Part shown: one piece after another, positions 15,956-23,298 of the stretch
How positions within the stretch are numbered: the first letter of the stretch is position 1
Layout: every line of letters starts with the position of its first letter
The notes under the pieces: generated by a model
Database searches by the model: none
Seen by the model: the letters and a program-made list of their open reading frames with translations, nothing else
What the model was told of the DNA's origin: nothing
Program-made: the position numbers and the translations under genes
Assembly: GCA_964496575.1 (NCBI GenBank)
Contig: CAZCAC010000134.1
Span: forward strand, 1-23,313
Length of the DNA stretch: 23,313 bases
Source of the DNA: CAZCAC01 sp964496575
Lineage (GTDB): Bacteria; Planctomycetota; UBA1135; GCA-002686595
Reading direction: 5' to 3'

Positions 15956-17934
15956 GCTCCCCGCTCGAGGTGCTCGCGCGCCACGGGGTGGAGATCGCCC
16001 TGGCCCTCACCCTGCTGCTCGCGGTCGGCGCCCTCGCGGTGCGCTGCCACGAATCGCCGGTGTCGCGGCACCGCTTCACCGAGTGGACCCTCGGCCTCGC
16101 GATACTCGCGGCACTGCTGCTCGTCCTGCCCCTGCCGAGATGGCGCTCGAGCGACGGGCCCCGGGTCGAAGCTCCGGCCACCAGCGAGCGGTGGGAGCCC
16201 GCGTCCTTCGAGCTGGAGCGGACCTTCGCCGCGAGGCTCGTGCCCGGGCCGCCGGACAGCGCGTCGACGAACGCCGAAGCACCGGTCCGGCCGATGATGG
16301 CGAGCGAGGTGAGCCTCGAAGCAGCGCCGCTCCCCGAGACCGCGACCTCCCTCACGACCGCCAGGTGGCTGAGCCTCGGCTTCCTCCTGGGCGCGGCCGG
16401 CTTTGCGCTGCACCTCGCTGTCTCGCTTTGGTGGCTCCGCCGGCTGTTGCGGCGCGCGAGACCGGCGCCGGCGTGGGTGCTGGAGCTGACTCCCCGGCAG
16501 GCCCGCACGCGGGTGCTCGTCTCCACCGAGACCGAGCGGCCCTTCTGCAGCGGCTTCGGCCCGCGCGGGGGGACGATCGTGCTGCCCGCCTCGCTGGTCG
16601 CCCGGCACCAGCGACGGCGGCTGCGGGTCGTCCTGCTGCACGAGCGCGCGCACCTCGAGCAGCGACACGGGCGTACGCGCCTGATCGCCGCGCTGGCTGC
16701 GCCCTTCTTCTACTGGCAGCCCCTCTACTGGTGGCTGGTGCGCGCCTCGCGGCGCGACGCCGAGCTCGTGGCGGACGACCTCGCCTCGGGCTCGATGGAC
16801 AAGCGCGACTACGCGGCCGAGCTGCTCGGCCTGGTCGAGTCCACCGACCGGGCGAGCCTGGTCGCCGCGACCGGCCCGGGCGCGCTCGGGTCACGCCGGA
16901 ACTTCCTCGAACGAATGGAGACTCTGCTCATGCGCCGCACGCCCCTCACCTTCCGGGAATCCCGCCTGCAGCTCGCGGGTCGGACGACCCTCGCGCTCCT
17001 TCTGCTCGCCTCGGTCACGCTGGCCTTCGGGCACACGCCTCAGCAGGGGGAGCCGGACGAGAAGAGCCCGGCGCCCCTGCCGGGCGGCATCCCGACCCTG
17101 GCGGACCGCGTCCAGGACGGGGAAGACCCGACCGATCAGGAGGCGGTGCCGCTCCTGAGCGAGCTCCCGACGATCGGCTTCCTCTTCCAGAGCGCGGGAG
17201 ACGGGACCGAGGACGGGTCATCCGACGCTGCGCTCGTCACCGTTACCGTCGAGCTCCCCTTCCAGGACCTCAACAACCTGTGGACATTGGAGGATCGCTG
17301 CCGGGAAGAAGGCGGTCGGGTGGTCTCCCTGACGCTCCACCGATCCGCGACGGACCAGCAGGTGACCGGGGGCTACTGCCGCGTGGTCGGTCTGACGGCC
17401 GAGGCGAGGCAGCGCATCTCCCGGGCCCTGTACCGCCATGTGCACGGGGGCGCCTACGGGCGCCTGCTGCTCTACCCGGAGTTCGACAACAAGGCCTCCA
17501 CCCCCGTCCTCACCCCGGACCAGCCGACCTCCGCCGACCCGGCCTCCGCGGAGATCGCGGCCATGGAACGGGAGATCGATCGACTCGAGCGCCGGCTGGC
17601 GCAACTCGAGCAGGAGAAGCTCGACGTCGAGCTGGCTCTGGCCTCGAAGCGGCTCGAGCTCGACCAGCTCCGGGGCTGGTCGACCGTGGTTACCGAGCCT
17701 CCGATCCAGGGCCTCGTCCTGGAGGTCTCGGGGGCACCGGACAGCCGGCTCGTCGCGATCAACCGCGGGAGCGCTCACGGCGTCGAGGTGGGGACGACCT
17801 TCGAGATCTACCGCGAGGCGAACTACAAGGGGCGCGTCGAGGTGATCCGGGTGCAGGCCCACATGTGCATCGGCAAGGTCGTCGCCAGAGCCCAGCCGAT
17901 GACCCAGGGGGATCGAGCGACGACGAGGCTGTAG
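15952..17934 (+). CDS. BlaR1-like M56 membrane peptidase with coiled coil and small beta domain
   Basis: The protein has 660 residues and starts at a GTG that overlaps the repressor stop, with GGGGAG five bases upstream. Membrane segments are at about 12-31, 46-62, 138-161 and 345-360. The M56 zinc site is H230-E231-R-A-H234, with E271 of ELVADD as third ligand. In BlaR1 and MecR1 the segment after the last membrane helix is a penicillin-binding sensor. Here residues 361-530 are a different, low-similarity region, residues 532-574 form a coiled coil, and residues 584-660 form a small beta-rich domain (VAINRGSAHGVEVGTTFEIYR...YKGRVEVIRV) resembling the FlgT C-terminal or MreC type. It probably senses an extracytoplasmic cue and triggers removal of the repressor. 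Confidence 0.88.
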   Translation: MSSPLEVLARHGVEIALALTLLLAVGALAVRCHESPVSRHRFTEWTLGLAILAALLLVLPLPRWRSSDGPRVEAPATSERWEPASFELERTFAARLVPGPPDSASTNAEAPVRPMMASEVSLEAAPLPETATSLTTARWLSLGFLLGAAGFALHLAVSLWWLRRLLRRARPAPAWVLELTPRQARTRVLVSTETERPFCSGFGPRGGTIVLPASLVARHQRRRLRVVLLHERAHLEQRHGRTRLIAALAAPFFYWQPLYWWLVRASRRDAELVADDLASGSMDKRDYAAELLGLVESTDRASLVAATGPGALGSRRNFLERMETLLMRRTPLTFRESRLQLAGRTTLALLLLASVTLAFGHTPQQGEPDEKSPAPLPGGIPTLADRVQDGEDPTDQEAVPLLSELPTIGFLFQSAGDGTEDGSSDAALVTVTVELPFQDLNNLWTLEDRCREEGGRVVSLTLHRSATDQQVTGGYCRVVGLTAEARQRISRALYRHVHGGAYGRLLLYPEFDNKASTPVLTPDQPTSADPASAEIAAMEREIDRLERRLAQLEQEKLDVELALASKRLELDQLRGWSTVVTEPPIQGLVLEVSGAPDSRLVAINRGSAHGVEVGTTFEIYREANYKGRVEVIRVQAHMCIGKVVARAQPMTQGDRATTRL

Positions 17935-17959
17935 GTCCGGTTCGGGCGCCTTGCCGGAC
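17935..17959. terminator. Possible shared hairpin between convergent genes
   Basis: GTCCGG and CCGGAC pair around a 13-base loop, filling the gap between the stop of the peptidase gene and the stop of the rubrerythrin-like gene. No T-tract is present on either strand. Confidence 0.3.
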
Positions 17960-18453
17960 TACTCCATCCAGACCCACTCCCCGCCCGAGTTGTTGAGCTG
18001 GTAGAACTCGTCGCTGAGGATGCGACGATGCAGCGTCTCCTCGGCGGCGAGCTGCCCGAAGAAGGTCTTCAGCATCGGATCGTCGGTGCTCTCGGCCAGC
18101 TCGGCGTAGCTGTCGTGCGCCGCCGACTCGGTGGCGATGGCCAGCTCGAGGATCTCGTTGACCTCGTCCAGGTTGGTCTCCTTCGAGGCTTCCTCGCCGG
18201 TGGCCTCGGCGGGGACCCGCTCGAACGCGCGCCCGGGGTAGTCGACCTCCGGGTCACCGCCGCCCTCCAGACTCTCCCGGAGCTTGGCGAGCGCCTCGTA
18301 GTGCCCTATCTCGAAGTCGGCGAGCTGCTGGAGCATGTTCTTGCCGCGGGGGCTCTTCGCCTTGTCCGCCGCGTCGCGGTAGAAGTCGGCCGCGCGCTTC
18401 TCCGACATCATGGCCTGGGCGATGGCTTCGAGCATGGTGGCTGTCTGGGTCAT
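17959..18453 (-). CDS. Rubrerythrin-like ferritin-fold protein
   Basis: The protein has 164 residues. The ATG at 18453 is preceded by AGAGGAG with a six-base gap. It is a four-helix diiron protein: E18 in MMSEKRAADFY, E48-I-G-H51, E109 in ATESAAHDSY and E139-T-L-H142 give the two ExxH pairs and carboxylates of a rubrerythrin diiron site. There is no rubredoxin Cys4 domain, so electrons must come from another protein. No signal peptide is present, so it is cytoplasmic. Rubrerythrins reduce peroxide or handle iron. The gene lies 161 bases downstream of the thioredoxin-MsrA selenoprotein on the same strand, which supports an oxidative-stress role. Confidence 0.85.
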   Translation of the reverse strand: MTQTATMLEAIAQAMMSEKRAADFYRDAADKAKSPRGKNMLQQLADFEIGHYEALAKLRESLEGGGDPEVDYPGRAFERVPAEATGEEASKETNLDEVNEILELAIATESAAHDSYAELAESTDDPMLKTFFGQLAAEETLHRRILSDEFYQLNNSGGEWVWME

Positions 18454-18614
18454 GGGGGTCTCCTCTGGGCAATTGAACAGGTCGCAGCGACGACCGGGGC
18501 GTTGCCAGCGATACGCCCCCCGCCAGGAGGCGTGACCGCCGTTCGCCCTGGATTCCAGGCCGGATCGACCGATCCCGAGGTCCGCTGATCTCGCCTTGCG
18601 CGCTCGTCTCCCGC

Positions 18615-19721
18615 CTACTCGAGCGCCCCGGCGATCTCCATCGCCGCGGCCCACGCTTCGCGAAACTCCCGGCCGAGGGCCAGCGGCCATCCCGCCCCGG
18701 GTGCGGCCTCGATCCTCTTCAGCAGCTCCTCCTGCGACGGCGAGAGCAGACCGGGCGGAAGGCCTCCTTGTGCGTAGCCGTTCGCCCGCACCGCCTGCAG
18801 CGCTGTCATCGGCAGAAAACGAAGCGGTGTCTGTTGCAGGTAGTATCTCGTGTCGTCGTCGACCCGGACGACCTCGTCGGTTCGCTTCGCCCGCTCGCCG
18901 ACGAGACTCCGGGCGGCGGGCTCCTGCCGATCGGTTCGCGGAAAGACCCGGTCGGTGCAGCCGCGCCGCTCGGCCTCGGCCAGGAGCTCCTCGTAGGAGA
19001 TCACCTCGGGATCGAACTCGACCTCGACCACCTCGCCTTCCTCGAGCCAGCCCGAGGTGGTGGAGATCACTCCGTCGATGAGGCCCAACTGGGCCTCTCC
19101 GACCCAGAATCACGCCATGCCGAAAACGGTGCTCTCGACGCCACGCGCGCGAGCCACCTCCTCCGCTTCGAGGAGGAGCAGGTAGCCGGGCAGCGGCAGA
19201 TCGCTCTCCTCCAGGACCTGGACCATGCGGCGGATCATCCCTCCGACCGTCCAGTCGCGGCCGTTCCGCTCGATCAGATCGCGGCGCCCGGCGTCGAGGA
19301 AGCGCACCACCGGGTTGTTCCAGGCGGGCTCCTCGAAGAGTTCGCGCACCTCCGCGTCGCTGTCCCCGTCGGTGTTGTTGAAGATGCACAACGGCACGAA
19401 CGAGGTCTCGGCGGCGTCGACGATCAGCGGGTGGCTCAGCACCTGAGCACCGAAGTCCGTGCAGGTCCGTCAGCCGGGGACCTCCTGGAAGACGAGGAGG
19501 ATCGGTGCATCCGTGGCCCAGGCATGGCGCTCGGCGAGCTCCAGATCGCGGCACCACCGCACCGTGCCCAGCTCCGGGGCGGGCTCGGGGGTCGGCCACG
19601 GCGCGGGCCGGAGCTCCGCGTCGCCCGAGGAGGCGCACGCGACGAAGAGGAGCGGGAGGGCCGCGCGGGAGAGCCGGCCGGGGTCGACCCTGGCGTGTAA
19701 GACCTTCTGCAACGTGTTCAC
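18615..19721 (-). CDS. Thioredoxin-MsrA fusion selenoprotein with two in-frame UGA (Sec) codons
   Basis: Read through TGA at 19470-19472 and 19110-19112, one frame gives 368 residues. The GTG at 19721 has GGAGG ten bases upstream and begins a signal with a likely lipid-anchored Cys 29 (LLFVAC); an ATG at 19805 is a weaker alternative. Residues about 50-185 are thioredoxin-like, with U84-R-T-C87 after FQEVPG. Residues about 195-368 resemble methionine sulfoxide reductase A: U204-F-W-V-G-E at the place of GCFWxxE, then DGVISTTSGWLEEGEVVEVEFDP. Both TGA codons thus replace predicted catalytic cysteines and both are followed by SECIS-like hairpins. Neighbouring genes use TGA as stop. Likely role: periplasmic repair of oxidised methionine, the thioredoxin half perhaps recycling the reductase half. 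A pseudogene is the main alternative, but the precise positions argue against it. Confidence 0.85.
19080..19097 (-). promoter_or_regulatory. SECIS-like hairpin for the second UGA (U204)
   Basis: On the minus strand GAGGCCC and GGGCCTC form a perfect 7-base stem around the loop AGTT. The loop begins 20 bases after the TGA at 19110-19112. Bacterial SECIS elements have an apical loop roughly 16-37 bases after the UGA with a G in the first two loop positions; both conditions hold. Confidence 0.7.
19430..19451 (-). promoter_or_regulatory. SECIS-like hairpin for the first UGA (U84)
   Basis: On the minus strand GGTGCTCAG pairs with CTGAGC, a bulged C, and ACC, giving nine base pairs around the loop GTG. 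The loop begins 28 bases after the TGA at 19470-19472 and starts with G, matching the bacterial SECIS pattern. Confidence 0.65.
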
Positions 19722-20012
19722 GGCGATCGTGCCTCCGTCGGGAATCGTGGTCGGGGTGACGAGGTCCCGCGGGCGAGGGTAGTCGACGCCTTCCCCACCC
19801 GCCATAATCGTCCGCCGAGAGGCGGAGGGACCCCTCGCTCCAATCCGTGAGCGACGCTTCGCCGTCCCAGCGCGGGCTGACGCCCGCAACCCGACCGGTC
19901 AACTGACTGTTCGGACCACGATTCTCGAGAGCCTCAAGGCCCTCCCAACCTGCTTTCAGCGCGCAACGCGCAGAAACCGACTACGAGTAGATCAGCGCTT
20001 CGGAGCATCGAG
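19722..20012. other. Divergent intergenic region with three small hairpins
   Basis: This 291-base region separates the selenoprotein gene and the oxidoreductase gene, which point away from each other, so both promoters should lie here. I see no convincing -35/-10 pair. Three perfect short hairpins are present: TCCGCC-GAGA-GGCGGA at 19811-19826, GCGGGC-TGAC-GCCCGC at 19872-19887, and GCGCG-CAA-CGCGC at 19959-19971. The ribosome-binding site of the selenoprotein (GGAGG on the minus strand) lies near its left edge. Confidence 0.5.
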
Positions 20013-21353
20013 ATGAAAAAGAGCCGCCGAGAGTTCCTCCGCACGTCGGTCGCCGCGACCGGCGCCCTCGCCCTCCCCTCCGTGGTACCCAGCCGCGTTC
20101 TCGGCGCCCAGGCGCCCTCCGAGAAGGTGGTGATCGCCAGCCTCGGCGTCGGCTCCCGGGGGAACGGGGTGCTCAGCGGCTTCATGCGCCGGTACAAGGA
20201 CGTCCTGGCGGCCGCGGTGTGCGACCCCTTCGAGTCGAAGCGCGTCAACACGAAGGCGGCGGTCGACGAGTACTACGGCAATACCGACTGTGCGGCGTAC
20301 GAGAACTACGAGGAGGTGCTGGCCCGCGACGACATCGACGCCTGCCTCGTCACCTCCTGCGACCACTGGCACGTCCACCTCGCCGCCGCCGCCATCCGCG
20401 CGGGCAAGGACGTGTACGTCGAGAAACCGCTCACCACGAGCCTCGGCTGGGCGTGGGAGCTGCGACGGATCGCGAAGAAGCACGGCGCGATCTTCCAGTA
20501 CGGAACGCAGCAGCGCTCGATGGAGATCTTCCGCCACGCCTGCGAGCTGGTGCGAAACGGCTACATCGGCGAGGTCGAGCGCCTCGAGGTCTGGTGCCCC
20601 GACACTTCCGCCGACTGGAACGACTTCGCGGTCAAGCGCTACGGCCTGACCGAGGAGCAGCCGGTGCCCGACGAGCTCAACTATGACCTGTGGACCGGAC
20701 CGGCCCCGATGCGCCCGTACAACGTCGACCGCGTGCGCCGCGAGGGCTCCTTCCACGTCTACGACACCTCGATCGGCTTCGTCGCCGGCTGGGGCGCGCA
20801 CCCGCTCGACATCGCGCAGTGGGGCCTCGACATGGACGGCAGCGGGCCGGTGCGCTACGAGGGCACGGGGAAGCTGCCGGAGAAGGGGCTGCTCAGCACC
20901 ATCGAGGAGTGGGACATGAACTGCACGTACCCGAACGGCGTGGAGATGCGCTTCATGTCGCACCGCCTGGCCAAGCCGATCGCGTCGCAGCATCGCAAGC
21001 GCTGGTCCGATCACGGCACGACTTTCTTCGGTACCGAGGGGTGGATCAGCGTCGATCGCAGCGGGATCGAGTACGGAAAGGAGGGCCTCGACAAGGTGAA
21101 GCTCGGCCCGAACGACACGCCGCTGTACAAGAGCCCCGCGCACGACCGCAACTTCATCGACTGCGTGAAGAGCCGGAAGGAGACGGTCAGCCCGCTGGAG
21201 GCAGCGATCCGCAGCGATACGATCAGTCACCTGACTCAGCTCGCCGTGCGGCTCGGGAAGCCGATCGAGTGGGATCCGGTGACCGAGACGGCCGCCGACC
21301 CGTTCGTGCACAGCGTGCTGGATCGTCCGCAGCGGGAGCCGTACGTGCTGTGA
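20013..21353 (+). CDS. Tat-exported Gfo/Idh/MocA-family oxidoreductase
   Basis: The protein has 446 residues. The ATG at 20013 has CGGAG seven bases upstream. The N-terminus is a twin-arginine signal (SRREFLR at 4-10, hydrophobic stretch, cleavage near residue 32), so the folded protein with its cofactor is sent to the periplasm. Residues about 38-160 are a Rossmann NAD(P)-binding domain with G45-V-G-S-R-G50, the DHWH segment and the family signature E137-K-P. The second half is the substrate and dimer domain, including GAHPLDIAQW. The family oxidises or reduces sugars and related polyols; exported members are abundant in planctomycetes and usually of unknown substrate. Together with the sulfatases it suggests glycan breakdown. 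The next gene converges after 13 bases. Confidence 0.92.
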   Translation: MKKSRREFLRTSVAATGALALPSVVPSRVLGAQAPSEKVVIASLGVGSRGNGVLSGFMRRYKDVLAAAVCDPFESKRVNTKAAVDEYYGNTDCAAYENYEEVLARDDIDACLVTSCDHWHVHLAAAAIRAGKDVYVEKPLTTSLGWAWELRRIAKKHGAIFQYGTQQRSMEIFRHACELVRNGYIGEVERLEVWCPDTSADWNDFAVKRYGLTEEQPVPDELNYDLWTGPAPMRPYNVDRVRREGSFHVYDTSIGFVAGWGAHPLDIAQWGLDMDGSGPVRYEGTGKLPEKGLLSTIEEWDMNCTYPNGVEMRFMSHRLAKPIASQHRKRWSDHGTTFFGTEGWISVDRSGIEYGKEGLDKVKLGPNDTPLYKSPAHDRNFIDCVKSRKETVSPLEAAIRSDTISHLTQLAVRLGKPIEWDPVTETAADPFVHSVLDRPQREPYVL

Positions 21354-21366
21354 TCGCGAAGGACGG

Positions 21367-23244
21367 TTACGGCACCCAGACCACCTCATAGCCATTGGTG
21401 GCGTTGAAGTCGTTGACCCCTCCACCGCACGGCGGATTGGCAGTGGTCCGATACCAGCACTGGTAGCGCTTGATCGAGCCCGCGGTGACGTTGCCCGCCC
21501 GGGCCGAGATCGAGAGCGTCGTCTGCGAGCTCCCGCTCACGTCGGCGAAGCGCACCTCCAGGCGCTTCAGGTTCCCGCCCGCGCAGCGCAGGCCGTCGCC
21601 CCAGGCGATCCCCGGTGACAGATCGCCCTCCGCCTGGAAGTACAGCCCGCTGTTCAGCGGCTCGAGGTGTTCGGCGGTCAGGACCAGGGTGTCGTTCGAG
21701 ACGCTCGCCGTTCCGCTGCCGGTGAGGCGCGCGCCAGAGGCGAAGACGCCGTTGTCGCAGCCGGAGCCGGGCAGGGTGCCGTCGTTGTCGTTGCTGCAGG
21801 GGCAGGGCGTACCGCTCCCCGGATCGCCGAAGCAGAAGCCGCGACCCGGCGAGGTGATCCCGCGGTAGACCCCCTGGTGTCGCGGGCCGCCCCCGAGCTG
21901 GGCCCACTCGATCCGGCCGTGCGCGGGCCCGCCCAGGTCGAAGGCCCAGACCTTGTCGTAGGAGCCGCTGATCCCGCTCCAGTAGCTGCCCGTGACGACG
22001 ATCTCGTTCCGGCCGTCGAGATCGAGGTCGGCGATCGCCGGTACCGCGCCCGAACCCAGCGGCAAGGCCTTGGGAAAGCTCGGGTGCAGCGTGCCGTCAC
22101 TCCGGTACACGCGCACCTCCCCGCCGGTGCTCGATCCCGCCGGCTGGCTGGTCACCACGATCTCCGGCGAGGCGTCGCCATCCACGTCCCCCACCACCGG
22201 GGAGGAGTTGCCGAGCCAGTGCGAGGTGGACCAGACCACCGGCCAGCCGGGAGGCGAGCTGGCATCCCCCCGCACCACCTCCAGCGCGCCCTCGAGCTGC
22301 ACCACGATCTCCGGGATCGCATCCCCGTCGAGGTCGGCCAGCGCCGGCGCGGTGCCGTAGGGAACCGAATCGCCGAGTACCTTCGTCCAGTCGGTCGTTC
22401 CATCGGCGGAGAGGACGTTGACCACGCAGCTCCACGGGTAGCTCGAAAGCCGTGTCATCACGACGATCTCCGGCTCGCCGTCCCCGTCGACATCTCCCAC
22501 CACCGGAAAGGTATCGACGTGGCCGCCCGGGAAGAGCACCGGGAAGCCGGCGATCGCCGTGCCGTCGTGGTGGTACCCCTGCAGGTAGACACCCGGCGTC
22601 GTCCACCCGGACGCGGAGAGGATCTCGAGGTCTCCGTCGCCATCGAGGTCGGCGATCGCCGGCGTGTGCTTCTCCTGTCCACCGCTCCCGCTCGCCGGCC
22701 AGCCGGGGAGCACGGATCCGTCGGCGCGGTAGGCGTGCACCTTCCAGTCCTCCTCGCCGAGGAAGATCTCGTCGATCCCGTCCCCGTCGACGTCCGCCAG
22801 CGCCGGCGGCGTCGTGACGAAGTTGCTGCTGCTCTTCGGCCACCCCGGCAGGAAGGACGCGTCGCCGGCGAGCGCGATCAGTCCACCCGGCGTCCCCCAG
22901 AAACCTCCGAAGACCTCGAGGCCCGCGTCGCCGTTCGAGAGGTTCCCCGCGCCGACGTACCCCGCGCCTCCCACGCCCGCCGGCCAGCCGGCGAGGATCG
23001 TGCCGTCGTGATTCCAGGCGTGGAGCGGCCCGGTGGCGAGACCGGTGGTGACGATCTCCAGCTGCGGATCTCCGTCCAGCTGGGCGACCAGCGTGTGAAT
23101 CGCCGGTCCCGCATGGTAGCTGCCGCCGCCGTGGTACGCCTGTACCGGAAAGCCGGGCTCGAGGTCGGGGTCGCTGGCCGCTGCGACCACGGCGAGCAGG
23201 GAGACGAGTCCGGCGACGCCGGTCGTGCGGTTGATTGCGTCCAT
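21367..23244 (-). CDS. Secreted FG-GAP/VCBS-repeat protein with shared C-terminal domain
   Basis: The protein has 625 residues. The ATG at 23244 has only a weak AGGA eight bases upstream, but it starts a clear Sec signal peptide (residues 1-23). Residues about 45-460 hold about seven FG-GAP/VCBS repeats with calcium-binding D-x-D-x-D-G loops followed by E-I-V-V (for example near 151, 199, 251, 303, 353 and 407), interspersed with GWP turns; this is an integrin-alpha-like beta-propeller. Residues 470-625 are the same C-terminal domain found at 2387-2824 and 4441-4836, with the CFGD...PCPC linker. A calcium-stabilised surface or secreted binding protein is likely; the ligand is unknown. A better Shine-Dalgarno (GGAG near 23270) serves an out-of-frame ATG at 23264. 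Confidence 0.88.
   Translation of the reverse strand: MDAINRTTGVAGLVSLLAVVAAASDPDLEPGFPVQAYHGGGSYHAGPAIHTLVAQLDGDPQLEIVTTGLATGPLHAWNHDGTILAGWPAGVGGAGYVGAGNLSNGDAGLEVFGGFWGTPGGLIALAGDASFLPGWPKSSSNFVTTPPALADVDGDGIDEIFLGEEDWKVHAYRADGSVLPGWPASGSGGQEKHTPAIADLDGDGDLEILSASGWTTPGVYLQGYHHDGTAIAGFPVLFPGGHVDTFPVVGDVDGDGEPEIVVMTRLSSYPWSCVVNVLSADGTTDWTKVLGDSVPYGTAPALADLDGDAIPEIVVQLEGALEVVRGDASSPPGWPVVWSTSHWLGNSSPVVGDVDGDASPEIVVTSQPAGSSTGGEVRVYRSDGTLHPSFPKALPLGSGAVPAIADLDLDGRNEIVVTGSYWSGISGSYDKVWAFDLGGPAHGRIEWAQLGGGPRHQGVYRGITSPGRGFCFGDPGSGTPCPCSNDNDGTLPGSGCDNGVFASGARLTGSGTASVSNDTLVLTAEHLEPLNSGLYFQAEGDLSPGIAWGDGLRCAGGNLKRLEVRFADVSGSSQTTLSISARAGNVTAGSIKRYQCWYRTTANPPCGGGVNDFNATNGYEVVWVP
21370..21837 (-). other. 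Shared C-terminal domain, copy 3
   Basis: This segment encodes residues 470-625 of the FG-GAP protein. It contains CFGDPGSGTPCPC, GLYFQ, WGDGLRCAGG with a following KRLE, YQCWYRTT, DFNATNG and a terminal V-V-W-V-P. Copies 1 and 3 share the PCPC linker and are closest to each other in layout. Confidence 0.7.
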
Positions 23245-23298
23245 GAGGTCGATCCTGCTGTCATTGCAGGGCTCCTGACATAGGTGCGTGGAGTGGCG

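Noticed and set aside
18547..18559. CCTGG-ATT-CCAGG hairpin between selenoprotein and rubrerythrin as a terminator
   Set aside because: Five base pairs with no T-tract are too weak to call in DNA of this GC content.
18615..19721. Reading the thioredoxin-MsrA region as a pseudogene or as separate small genes
   Set aside because: The frame is intact apart from two TGA codons, both at catalytic cysteine positions and both followed by hairpins. No frameshift, TAA or TAG is present.
17959..19902. A 647-codon minus-strand frame containing the rubrerythrin at its end
   Set aside because: Only the last 164 codons show protein-like sequence, and they have their own ATG and ribosome-binding site at 18453. 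The upstream part is the wrong frame of the selenoprotein gene.
22878..23264. A 128-codon minus-strand frame with a better Shine-Dalgarno than the FG-GAP gene
   Set aside because: Its translation is low-complexity Ser/Arg/Thr-rich sequence in a shifted frame over the FG-GAP gene, which has clear domains.
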